A DNA stretch of 64,000 nucleotides from Aquilaria yunnanensis (lineage: Eukaryota; Streptophyta; Magnoliopsida; Malvales; Thymelaeaceae): the NCBI GenBank assembly GCA_039654915.1, contig CM077594.1:106654893-106718892 (forward strand), given 5' to 3'. Below the pieces are notes generated by a model. It was given only the letters and a program-made list of their open reading frames with translations, had not been told where the DNA came from and did no database searches. The position numbers and the translations under genes were made by a program. Of this stretch, positions 32,253 to 44,059 are shown piece after piece (the stretch's first letter is position 1; each line of letters starts with the position of its first letter).

Positions 32253-33838
32253 TCTTGCAAGTTTTAAAACTACAATCTATCTACAAGCACATGAGATGTT
32301 TTGTAAACAGGGTGAGTGAGTATTGTCTCACAAGAATTGTGGTAATTAAATAGAATAATTACCACCACTCTTGAAGTTAAGCTTATCTAAACAATTAATG
32401 AATAGTGAAATCTATTTAGCTACTTCGATCTACTTAAATATGAATTCCTAAATTACTAAGGCTAAAGAATGCAATTAAACAAATAACAAAAGCAACCAAT
32501 CCCACATAAACTAAGAGGTTTTCTTAACAATTATGAAAAATGTGCTTCCTATGGTTTTTCTTAACAATTATGAAAAATGTGCTTCCTATGGTGTTCATTA
32601 CTTAACTAGATTAGTTAGTGAATTTATTCCTAGGGGTTTAAATTTTCCTACTTATTAGTGATAAACCTAAGTTGATTTTTTTTTCTCCCAAGCTAAGGCA
32701 CACTCTCATATCTCTATATTAGTAAGGACTCCCATCACTCATACTAACCCAAAAAGAGGCTATACTAAGACTGTTTTTCCATCACCATAATAATTGAGAC
32801 ATGTTTCCCAACTTTGCCCATAACCATTATCTCATTCTCCTAAGTCTAATTCCTCTTTCACTTTCCCAAACATAAAGAACAATTTAAAAAAAAAATGCCA
32901 ATTGATGGTGGCCATCAACCGACTAAGCTACATGAAGCACAAGGAGAAACATGAACAAGTATTGCAAGGAAAATTCATACACTGATTTATAAATTCATCT
33001 AAATGTAACCATTGTCAAGCAATTACAATTGTAGAAAGTACTAGAAAATCTACTCCATAATCAAACTAGGGACAAACATGGAGATAAAGTCATACATCTC
33101 AAATAACAATACAAGAGAAAGAAAGGATGGAAAGAACTGAAAACCCCTTTGAAAAAACAATGTTCTGGTGGTCAAAGAAATCCTAACTCCTTCTCAAAGA
33201 ATCCAAGAATAACACCATAAAAGCTCAAGAACAAAGGTTTGCTTCCTCCCAACTATGGAGGCACAAAGAGAATATATGTAGCAACCCTAGGTAGAATGTA
33301 TATTCCAAGTTCAAAATCCCTAGTTTTATTTATCCTCTTCCGACAACTTAAATCCCTCAATCCTGAGCTAGGTAGACAAGATTTGTGGGTCTTCAAGTAT
33401 ATAGGAACTCCCAAGTGTACAAATGGTCCCTGCTTATCCATCTTCACAAAATACGACCACATTTTTTCAAAGAATGTGATCACATTTTTACATCTTCCAT
33501 GGGATTTGTTTAAGTCCTCCATGATGGAATCGTATTTTGAGTTTCTGTCCAATTTTTGGTTTGTTGCTTGTCTCACTGCGATCGCTTTCTTGCTAAGATG
33601 TGATCGCATTTTGCTTCCTTCAGCTTTGTCTTCTTTTCTTCTATTAGTCCTCCTCCAACTTTGCTTTTTTTACAATTGCGCCTCAACTCCATCCAATTTG
33701 TCCAGCTAAGTACTCAAACTATGCAATGCAAACTACAAATCAATGAAAAAATAAAATGCAACTAAGATCTAGCAAATTTACCAATAAATTAGCACAAAAA
33801 ATGAGTGAAATATATATATGAATATTATGTGACTATCA
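32253..33838. mobile_element. Solo-LTR-like element, copy 2 (1586 bp)
   Basis: Diverged relative of the solo LTR at 7872-9346. It starts (T)CTTGCAAGTTTTAAAAC and ends TTATGTGACTATCA, and shares the same blocks in the same order. The flanks CTCGC and CTCAG agree at only three of five positions, so the TSD is eroded or the left boundary is a base or two off. It splits an exon-2 paralogue. It contains a 37-bp tandem duplication (about 32518-32590). The 156-codon frame 33239-33709 is inside it and is not a host gene. Confidence 0.6.
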
Positions 33839-33951
33839 CTCAGCCAACTTTCCATATTGTGCAACAAAGGCTAGAAGCACTAATATCTCAGAAATTTGAT
33901 AAAGGCATTTTAATGTCTAGGGAACATGCGAAACTTTTCAACTTTAAACAG
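33839..33951 (+). pseudogene. Second half of the exon-2 paralogue
   Basis: Open from the LTR edge: ...AQPTFHIVQQRLEALISQKF... and ...GILMSREHAKLFNFKQ, ending at a GTATAT donor (33952). It aligns with exon 2 of the 14-25 kb gene (ends ...KIFNFEDAEFK) but lacks the last residues. The conserved frame and splice site suggest a once-functional paralogue. Confidence 0.5.
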
Positions 33952-34560
33952 GTATATAGAGTCTATTTTATTGGTTTGCAAACATAACTTCTTGTTTCAT
34001 TAATATATTTTCAAATCCCAATAATATAATAATCTGAATTAAATTTATTCATATCATTATTTTCTAGAAAAATTATTTAAAAAATTAGATTTAAAAACTA
34101 TATATAAGCCTTCTTTAATCATTCATGTATAAAATTTTTTCACTTATGTACTAAAATATTGAAGATAAAAAAGTTATAGATTAATTGCTACATATAGTGA
34201 ATAGTATAAAAAACTTGGGACGGGTGTGGTATTTTATATTATAATTTTATCTAGATTTATCTCCTTACTTATAAATTTATATATGTATTTTTTTTTGTGT
34301 ATTTTTTTTTAAAAGCTTACAATAACACCTATCGAGTTTGATCTAACATACACTTTGCCCATTTATTTTTGAAAATGTACACTTTGCTCCTCTTTTACAT
34401 TGTTAGAAAACAACTTCCAAAACTTTAATTTAAGTTGTAGGATAGTTATCTTTCAGTAATTTTAATTTTTTTATATTTTTTTCAATTAATAAAAATTTTA
34501 CATTATTTTTCCCTATAAATGTATCCTTCTCTTTATAAATGTAAATCAGTGTTAGGTTCG
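33952..34560. other. AT-rich intergenic/intron-like DNA
   Basis: No coding sequence. The segment near 34310-34400 ('aacacctatcgagtttgatc') resembles a MITE end, but I found no partner. Confidence 0.4.
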
Positions 34561-36200
34561 TGCATTTTACCCTATTTCTTTTCGTTCTGCCCTCCCATGC
34601 TGGTGTGGCGGTGGCTACCGACCGTAGTGTAGAAGAATCCCTTTCTTAAGGCCGAATGGCTGGTCGGGATAATTTTAATGCAGTAGTAATTTATTCGGGC
34701 CGAAAATCATTACCAACTGATTTCGGTCGACTAAAAAACATTCCTGGGTTTTGGTTATGTTTTCCTATCACCGGGAGCAAATGTTTTGGTGGCTGTGCCT
34801 CATCTTCTGAATAGCCGTCAAGAAAGAGAATTAGAGGGATATCGCATGAGATCTGTTGTCCTTTGTGAGACTGTCACCAATCGTCAGGGACTATTCGGCC
34901 GTTCGCGGGGGTTGTAACTCCGGCATTGGCAGTCTCTGACCACCAGTTCACGTTCGACCTGACATCTCATCCGGCCCAGCATCGCCGTCGAGTCTCTCAT
35001 CCAAAGTGCGAATCTCCCAGAGGCCCACTCTCTTATACGTTTCGAGTTTTTGAAGAGCTTATGTTGATGTGGACGGTATACATATGAAGCCTGAAAATCT
35101 TCTAAAGCAAATGATAGTTGTAATGGGAGTTTAGTTGTGAATTTTCTTAACTAGGCTTAGTTAATGGAAATTGCATGCAATCGGAGGTCTCCTGAAGATT
35201 CTTAAGCAGAGGCACTATCATTTTGTTAATAGTTGCTTTGTGCTCGAGCTATTATCAGGAGTGTATTGGAAATTGCCAATAATGATTATCAGTAGAACAT
35301 AGCAAAGTTGGAATTAGTTCAGGTACATACTCTTAAGAAACTCCTCTGGTTTGTAATTAATAGGGATCAAGCAATAGAAAGTTGAGGGTTAACCTTCATA
35401 ATTTTATTAAACCTCCTAAAGCCACAAATCACTCAATTCCAACACCATGAAGCTGCAGGTGCCCATCTAAAAAGTATTGAATTGTTTCTTTCCCGGTGCT
35501 TTATTTTGTTGTTATTCTATATATACTGACTATCTTGTTATATATCATAACTGTATATATATATCACCTTGTCAAATTTCCGCTATGGTCTCAGCTTGTG
35601 ACTTTGTTATAGAAGGTCAAAAACATTTATAGATCTTTACTCTGCTTCAGTTAGTTCTTTTTATTGTTTTGATTCACATCAATCAAGAGATGTAAAGGCG
35701 CCTCATAATTCCTCCTGAGATTGGTTAGATTATAACCAACCTGGTGTAGCTAGAAAGAAGGAATGCTTCATGTGGTGTTTACTTGTGAAAATTTTTTCAA
35801 TTTTCTTTAATAAAAGATTAGGTATAGCTTGTTTTAACGAAATATGTGTAAAACATTATTTTTTGAACTTTGAAAGACTTGTGTGTGCTAAGATTGAAAA
35901 CATCTAAAATAATGTTTTATATTTTATAACATGAGTTTTTTAAAGTTTAAAAAATAATATTTTCTGCATTTTTAACATAAATTATGCACTCAAAGTTTTA
36001 TTCAGAGAAAATTGGTAAAAAAAAAAGGAAAATTGTCTATATCCAAATACTATACCCGTATTTCCAAGAGAATTCTTCAAGGAAGGAAGGAAAAACAAAA
36101 AATCACATGTCTAGGCAAAGCATAGATTATAGCTAGAATTGATTAAATTGGCACCCTCCTCCATAAATTTAGAATCTGAAAAGCCATATAAATCATACCA
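34561..36200. other. GC-richer segment without a supportable gene, then AT-rich DNA
   Basis: 34561-35060 is markedly more GC-rich than its surroundings, with short C/T-rich phrases like a 5' leader, but no frame reaches a recognisable protein on either strand. It may be a non-coding exon or a decayed gene. 35061-36200 is AT-rich with nothing identified. Confidence 0.35.
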
Positions 36201-39200
36201 TAAACGTGGTTCAACTGAGTTCACAATTTCTAATATATCAACCAATTACCAGGAAGCATACGTTTATACTAGTTGAAATATTTACCTTGACGAAAGAGAG
36301 AGTTTTATGTCAGCAGAAGAAACCCAAGCTCGTGGAACACTTTTGTAATGTCGACCAGTGCGGGGATTTCGTTACTCTGCTCAACTATTGGCAATCTGTT
36401 GCCTATGTCTTTCTCCTCTTTTTGCCATATTTTGCTTGTTTTAGGGTGTTTGGGAAAAAGTAGATACTTGTTCCATGCAGAAAAAATGTAGCAGCTTAGA
36501 TAAATGAAGCTGCAAATATGATGAGCGATCAATGACAATGGTGCTAGATGAGCTTTGCATAGGGCCTCTACTTGGACAAGAGAAAATACGAGTCTCAGAG
36601 ATGGATTATATATACTGATTACTGAAAGTTAGCCAAATTTCGAGGGATCTGCTTGGTCTCAATATATACAAGTGGAAAAAAGAATGATCTAATGGTGCAG
36701 TAGGTCTTCATTTTCAGAAGAAGAAAGAAGAAGAAAAGAATGATTGCACTCTCTTATTTTCTGCTTGGTCTCAATACAAGTGGAAAGGTTTATGCCATAT
36801 CTTGCGAGGGGAAACGGCAAATTGTTTCGTCATGCGCAGAAGTTCTAGATCCTGTTGCTGATGAACAGAGGCCACTGTCCGAACACATTGCAGCATAGAA
36901 ACTTGGAAACGGCAGTGGCTTCCATTCATCAGCAGGAGGATCCAGAACCTCTGCCCGCGCAGAAACAATCTCCCTTTCTCACTCACAAGATATGACACAA
37001 ACCTTTCCACCAACGACCTCTCAGCAGCAAGCAATGAAGGACCATCCACAAAGCAACCATTGAACAAGTCAAACTGCTACATTACTATCTCCAGTTGTAG
37101 CCACTACTAATGTAGTATATTTTGGCCCACTGTCGTACGTTCCAACAAATGAGACCAATCGACGGAAGCAAGTGACTTGAGTTGAATCTGCACATCTGGA
37201 CATATATCTTCTCTCAAATTTCTGATTTGATTTCATCAATATTCTGACCATTGGTTTGAAGCAGAAGGACTTTATAAAGATGAACTGCTAGACTACATGC
37301 ATGGATCAAGACTCAGAGTCTGAACGATCAACTATTTCTTCCCAGGCACCACAACTGAAGATATCACCTCCCGCGATAAGGAATTAGATGGAGAGAGCAA
37401 CTTTTGACGCAATCACCTATGAAGTCTGCATTGCCATTTCAACATATATAGTCACCCTTAATCCCAGAAAAATGGTTCGACACAATTTCCCTTATCCCTG
37501 CTACACTTAAATGCCAATCCGTTTTGTATGGTGTGGTCGAGGGATATGAAAAAACCTTTCACCTCACTAAACTTCGAGTTAAGGGCAAGTCTCTGTTTGA
37601 TGCACGTGTCGAGTCGGACCACCGTTACGCCTTTCCGATCAACAGACCTCTCTGGGGCTGCTTTCGTGTGTAAGTCATGCATTCCCCTTTCACAGGTTTT
37701 TTGACGCTACAACTGCATGCCATTATTCTCTGTTTCTCTTTTCTTTTTCTTTTTCTTTTTTTCAGGTAAAAGAACCAGGAAATTGGTGCTTTTTTCCCAT
37801 CTTTTCTATAAAATCTGGTGCTAGTAAATGTCCTGCATATATGCCTTTAATTTGATGTTACGGGCAAACCTTTTCAGGGATATATACAAGCCATATTAAC
37901 GTCAGTAATCCTGGGGAGCTTCGAAGAAGATGTTGAATGAGCTAACATTAGTCATGGTAAGCTTCGAACCCTAGTGTGTCTGGACTCATAATAAGTAGGC
38001 AATAGAACTTAATAATAGCTCTGCCTAGTGCATCTTCAACTTAATAAATATTCTTCATCAGAAGTTTTGTTTAGTGAAAAAAGCATCAGTTGTTTTACAT
38101 ATTGATCATTAAGGAGCAAGTTGCAGAGAGGTAGGTAATATGAAATGCTTAGAAAAGTTAATAGTCGACGTTTTGCTATTGTTGTTGCTCCACAAAGATT
38201 TTTTTTTGTTCATTGCAAATCTCTAACATGTACAAGCAACAAAAAAAAAAAAGTGGTACATGTCAATAAACTGTGTCAAAATGCTAGTGACTCGACTATT
38301 ACTAAACATTTTTGCTACTATCGATACAAGACATTGAAAGAAAGAAGCCGTTGGTCAATGATTTTTTGGGCTTTGGGTATTAGATATCAAGCTGACTCTG
38401 ATTTAAGCTTGAGGTGGTCGATGGAAGTTGACTTGGCATCAAATTTTGATAACGTGATTGATCTGTAGCTTCATGATCCTTAACAATTTGGATTTTAACT
38501 CACTTTCTAGGGATGTAGCTAAGCCGGCAACTGGATGTTGTTCCAGTTTCTAGTTTGGTGTCAGTGATCTGTAGCCCAGATTTTCAGTGTTTTGATATTT
38601 CTTTTGAGATACATAAAATTCCTTGTGCTGAGATTGCCTATTCACTCAGTAGGCGTTCAAATGCCTTGGTGGAAGCATTTCGAACCCAATAGCAGCAGCT
38701 TGTTAAAGTCAGCTTTTTAGCTTCTTCTCTCTCTCTTTTTTTTTTTTTTCCAACTGTTTATTGAGATGGATGAATGCAGTAGAATTCGTATTTTCTTACT
38801 ATTAGAAACAGTTACTTAAAACCAGGATATCCTGCTTTTACATTAGGGTGAGGAATTCTTTTGTTGACTACATCACTTGAGGCAGGAGCTTCCTGCCTGA
38901 CTGAAGGATGCAGAAAAAGTTGCACCTTGCATGGAACAAGCTCTCCAATGGCAACAAAACGTCTTTTATCAGATCAGACTTTAAAGAATACCGGTTTGAT
39001 TTAGCCTGTGTCAGGGAAAACAGCATGATGCAAGTTCCATTTTAGATCCATGATCTACATGCTTGGAGGCCTCTACCGTGTTCCTATGGTGGAACTACAT
39101 GCAATTTCTATTCCTAGCTTCGCATGGCGAATCTGATGGCTTTATATATGTATTTCGCAAACAGGGGTTTTGGACAAAATCATAGTAGAGCATTATCATG

Positions 39201-39840
39201 CTACCATATTTGGCTTAATGATGCTTGCTTTTATACACACGCACAAATTCTATTTGTAACCTAATAAATACAAGATTGTCACCATCTTTGAAACTCTTTT
39301 TACCAAATGTTGTGGAATTTTAACTGAAAGGAATAAAATTATACCGAACAACAATTGTTATATGGAACAACAATTTTGCAAGATTGTCACCATTTTGGAA
39401 CACTATTCCTTACAAATTGAACAACAGTTTATGCAATGGTAAATTCTTATGAACAGAACATCATTATTACTAAAAGGAACATTAATTAGTATGTGAGAGA
39501 TAACAGTGATAAAACCTAGAAAATAAATGTTGGCCTTTATATAATATACACACATACACACTGTATCAATACCTAATAAATATAAGACGGTCACCACATC
39601 TAAAGCTTTTTTTTACTAAACAAACAATATTTTATGAAATTTTTAGTGAAAGAAATAACATTACAATTATTTGTAAATAAATAATGGCTTTTCTAGTACA
39701 ACAAATGATACGTGAGAACACTTGTGGAAAAAAAAAACAACAATTGGTATGTGGGAGAAAAAAATAAAAAAAATATAGATAATAATGTTGTTTACGTATA
39801 TATATAGGGTAGCATTTTCTATTTTTGCCAAAGTGGTCAT
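36201..39840. other. Intergenic DNA, no gene recognised
   Basis: Mixed composition. Short frames (for example 36771-37067 and 37458-37682 on minus, 38145-38468 on plus) lack any domain, conserved motif or convincing splice context. A T/C-rich run at about 37740-37765 and an A run near 38238 are simple sequence. I cannot exclude a fast-evolving or non-coding transcript. Confidence 0.4.
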
Positions 39841-39844
39841 TTCC

Positions 39845-40255
39845 CTTCTCATTTAGTCAATATTGTTCATTTTATTTTATTATGTTATTGATTTAGTTAA
39901 TCCTGTTGGTCCTACTTGAGACTGATATTTTTTTTATTGGGTATTGTTGTTCATTCATTACTGTCATTCATTTGATCGACATTACAATTTATTTGGCTCA
40001 GGCTATTGTTTATTTAGTCAAGTTTGTCGTTTTAATGTAAAATTCATTCATTTTAGTTGATATTGTTGTTCTTTTAGTTGATCTTGGTATTCCCTTCGTA
40101 GCTATCATTCATTTGGTTGATATTGTTATTCTTTTTTTATTTAGTTTGATGTTTCATTTACGGTTTCTACTTTTTAGTTGATATTATTGTTCTTTAGTCA
40201 ATATTATTGATTCTTTCACTAGTGTTATTCATTTCACCGATATTATTGGTGATAC
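39845..40255. repeat. Degenerate short tandem repeat ('ttagttgatattgttgttc')
   Basis: About 400 bp of imperfect copies of a roughly 20-25-bp unit, reading variants of 'cattcatttagttgatatt' and 'gttgttcttttagttgat'. At least ten copies are visible, all in the same orientation. Minisatellite-like, heavily mutated, no coding potential. Confidence 0.6.
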
Positions 40256-41256
40256 ATAAGCACTCACCAGAACGAGAGAAAGAAGAGCAGCAATCACGGA
40301 AGAAACAATAGCCAACAAATACTTACTGCTTTGGAAGAAGAAGAATTGAACAAAGAGACCGAGTAAGAACAAAAGACACAGGCCAGAGAATTTACTGCTG
40401 GTTGGTAGCAAATTAATAGCTAGTGTTTAGTTGTTTGCAAGCATGCTGCTATTATGACGTCCTTCTATATTACTCTCTACTATTTTATGTATGGTAGTAA
40501 TACCACATAAATATAATTATCTTGCTGTTTGTAGTCGACCTTCTTCCTTTGCAAGATTCACTTTTTCTGACTGCTTAGCAATTACTAGCATACTTGGCAC
40601 ACTCTATTTTACCTCCACACTTATTCTCACTATTTTACAGTCATTGAGGTCTTTGATAATCCACCAAATAATCGATGAGAATGGTAAAAAAGGCAAAAAC
40701 ATATTTAGCAAACTTACCATACATGTTTGTTATTAAAACACTATTATTACTTTCAGAAAAAGATTTTAGTAATGACCGGAGCGCGACACCTCTTTCTATT
40801 ATACTGTACCAGAGTAACATTTTCTAGCTGTTGCTATTTGAGAATTTTTTTTTGTTTTTTTATGTGCTGTGGGCCTAGGAGATATTTTGGTCCATTATGG
40901 GCCACCACTTTGTTGGTGCCGGAAAACGATCAAAGTCAGGTCCACAACCTCGTAATATAAGTGCTTGAGCCTTGAAATATATCCAAGTGATCAACAAAAT
41001 TTTATTCTATGAAGTAATTTTCCAAGTCACAACCAAATTACATTGCTTATCACGCTTATTGCATCCTTTTTTAGCACATAGCTATACTAAGGACCTCATT
41101 TTCAAAAATAAATCAATTAACCTAGCTATATATGTTTTTAAGAGTTTCTTCTATACGTTCGCAACCTAGGACGGGATAAGGCTAGTTAACATAGGTTTTG
41201 TTTAGGAATAGCTTCTAAAATTACTGTTTGAGGTTAGAATAAATTATCATAAATTT
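40256..41256. other. Intergenic DNA
   Basis: No recognisable gene. Short frames at 40491-40736, 40727-40960 and 40972-41169 have no protein signature. The last nine bases (about 41248-41256, CATAAATTT) are the probable left TSD of the following element. Confidence 0.45.
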
Positions 41257-43689
41257 TGAGAAAATTACCTAGACCCCCTAAGGTTTAGTAAAACCTACAC
41301 TTGTGTTCCCATGTTTTAAATTCCTACACTTACCCCCCTCTAAAGCTAACACCGTTAATGACCGTTAAGGAAAAAAAAAGAAAAAATTGTTTTTAAACTC
41401 CTATCCTTCTTCGCTCGATAACTTTAAGTTCTTTAACCCCCAAACTTTGCACCTTGTCTCTCTCCATCCCTCCCGAGTAGGGGTGAGCATGGGTCGGGTT
41501 GGTTCGATTTTATGGTGGAACCGAACCAAACCGAAATGGCCTCGGTTCCAAAATTTTTCTACCCAACCCAGAACCGAGAACCGAATAGAACCAGAACCAT
41601 GGTTCTGGGTTTCTCGGTTCTGGTTCTCGGGTTTTCCGGTTTATACCATATACCTATAACAACACCAACATTCAATAAATCTACATCCATAATCAGTTTT
41701 ATGACATATTCAACATAATATACAATTAAATTAATATTTAAATATATGAACTTAGATACATTTAAAAGAGTTTAAAATGTTGTTCTTACAAAAATGGTTC
41801 AAAAGAGTTGCTTGTGGAGTATCTTTTATCTCAACTAGTTTACTTCATTCCAGTAATTCCAATATTTGTATGACATTCAATATGAAAAATTGAGCTTTTA
41901 AGACTATCTTCTTCAGTATCAAAACCTAAAATATGTTGATGTCATAAATTTTTAATTTTACATGACTCAAATGAAAAAAATATCATAATTGTGTCGTAAA
42001 GAGTAGTCTGGAATGAAAGATCGAAAGCAAAATGACTTAGGAGTAGTGAGTCTATAAAACAAAGTAATGTAAGTAAATATGAAGAAATTTTATAAATGAT
42101 TCCACAACTTCTATATTGTTTCAATTTGAAACATCAATTTAAGAGTTTAATATAAAAACATAAAATAACTATCATAATACTTCAAAGAAATATATGTGTG
42201 TGAGTGTGTGTGTGTGTATATATATATATAGATATATTAGTAATACTATAATTTTTATTATATAATTATATATGTATCTCGGGTTCGGTTTCACCTCGGG
42301 TTGGTTCTAACTGTCGGTTCTCCTATATATGGTACAAACCCGAGAACCAAGATCAATTTTTACCCAACCCAACCCAACCTAATGGGGGTGGTTCGGTTTC
42401 GGTTTCGGGTTTACCCAACCCATACTCACCTCTGCTCCCGAGTCCCAATCTCCCAAATTTTTTTATCTCCGTCTGTTAACTAATCCCTTCTCTGTAAACG
42501 TCTCAATCCCAGAAACGCCAATCACGATCAACCTCCCCTCTGCTCCTTGAACCTCCGCCATCCCTCCCATCAAGACCGACCAGCCCGACCAGCCCGCCCC
42601 CGGCAACAGCCAATGTCCCCTCTCCTCCAAAGCCTCCATTTCTAGCAGAAGATTCGCCTAACCAAATCATGTTGATTTGCCTCTTCTTCAAGTCCGCGGT
42701 GTATCGAGTGAATCATCTCGGCGGAAAACACGCAGCCGCTGGGTCTGGTCGCAAACGCCACCCTTGACTGGGCAACAGTTCGCCGCCCTCCCCTGGCGCT
42801 CGTCATTTGATCACCGTCGGCCGGATCTCTTCTCTCGCTCGCCAGCCGATCTTCGGGCCGCCAAAATTAGTTTCTACCCAATGCAAGCAGCCCCGACGTG
42901 AATGCCGCTAGACTGTCACGAGCTTTGATCCGAATCTCTCGGCTCTATTTGCTTTCATTTTTTGATTTGTGATTCTTCTCCACTTGATTCTTCTCTGCTT
43001 GATTTGCTTTCATTTTTCTGGTTTTTTATTCTTCTCCGCTCGATTCTTATTCTTCTGCTCTCATTGTTTGTTTTTCCTGTAGGTAGATTGATCTAATGGG
43101 TAAGGCTGAGTTGGAGCTTGTGCGGGCCAAGGCAAGCTTGTTCACTTTAAGATTGATCTCATGGACTTCGAGTTGATGGAGGAAGATCTGAGAAACAAAA
43201 GCCAGTTTCTTCTATCCTTGAACCGACATGTGCTTCTGGGTTGATTTTATTAATCCTTTAGATTTCGGTTTTTGTTCTGGATTTTCTCATTTTCTTGTCA
43301 GAGGTATGGCAGCGATGGTGGGGGTTCGGATTCGCAAGCATAAAAGTTAGCTAGGTTTTGAGTGATTTCTAGGTATTGATTCATTCTGGGTATTGATTTC
43401 ATTCCAGGAATAAAACCCAGGGTTCAAGATTTGCTAGATTTTGGTTTAAGTTCTGGTTCATTTGATCTTCTAGATTTCATTTTTTGTTTATGTGTTTTGT
43501 TTTTATTAAGTTGGGGGTAAAGTTTCTGTTATTGAAAGCTAGGAGGGACAAAGTCAAGCATTTATTTCTTTTTTGTATTAACGGTACATAACGGTGTTAA
43601 CATTTGAAGGGGGTAATTGTATATATTTGAAATAGGGGGACACAAGTGTAGGTTTCATTAAACCACAGGGAGGGTCTAGATAATTTTTC
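41257..43689. mobile_element. Long-TIR Mutator-like element, copy 2, with different cargo
   Basis: Left end 'tgagaaaattacctagaccc' continuing through 'aaaacctacacttgtg', 'ttaaattcctacacttaccc' and 'taacaccgttaatg'. It is an inverted match of about 110 bp to the right end (about 43580-43689). The ends match copy 1 at 11709-12943. The flanks CATAAATTT (41248-41256) and CATAAAGTT (43690-43698) form a 9-bp TSD with one mismatch, as expected for Mutator. The interior is split by hAT-5. It differs from copy 1 and includes a GC-rich leader-like part (42435-42960), an intron-like T-rich stretch ending 'ttcctgtag' and an ATG-initiated short frame (43096-43176). A Pack-MULE-like capture is plausible. 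Confidence 0.72.
41478..42434. mobile_element. hAT-type element 5, 957 bp, nested in the Mutator-like element
   Basis: Left end TAGGGGTGAGCATGGGTCGGG, right end CCCATACTCACCTCTG, with a perfect 8-bp TSD CTCCCGAG (41470-41477 and 42435-42442). Both ends are dense in 'cggttc', 'gaacc' and 'gggtt' motifs. The interior is AT-rich and non-coding, and holds a (GT)n(TA)n microsatellite at about 42189-42232. Confidence 0.85.
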
Positions 43690-44059
43690 CATAAAGTTTA
43701 CAGACCATCATATATTAAAATCCACTGTTTTATAGGTTTTTGAACCTCTAATTTTAAACTCTCATAGTATTTTAACATCATAAAAATACTATCTTCCGGC
43801 AACAAAAACAAATAAAGATAAAAAAACAAAGTAACAAAGAAAGAAATTAACAACGCATGAAAGTTAAGTTTGTGTCTGAGTCACATACAGAAAACGACAA
43901 ATTTAAACTTTAAGCAAACATACACCAGATTAAGCTAGACTCTACAAGCACCGAAACCCTATTACTGTAGCTATAAACTGACCTAAACCATAATCTAGTT
44001 CTTGTCTTATGGTTTAATTTCTAGAATCGACCCATCCGCAACGATCTGTCAGAGCTAGC
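43690..44059. other. MYB 3' flank
   Basis: AT-rich DNA between the Mutator-like element and the stop codon of the minus-strand MYB gene. It must contain that gene's 3' UTR, but I cannot fix a polyadenylation site. Confidence 0.5.

Noticed and set aside
33239..33709. 156-codon plus-strand frame
   Set aside because: Lies wholly inside the solo-LTR-like repeat; the related copy at 7.9-9.3 kb does not preserve it.
38145..38468. 107-codon plus-strand frame
   Set aside because: No conserved motif, no splice or promoter context and a low-complexity lysine run; too weak to call.
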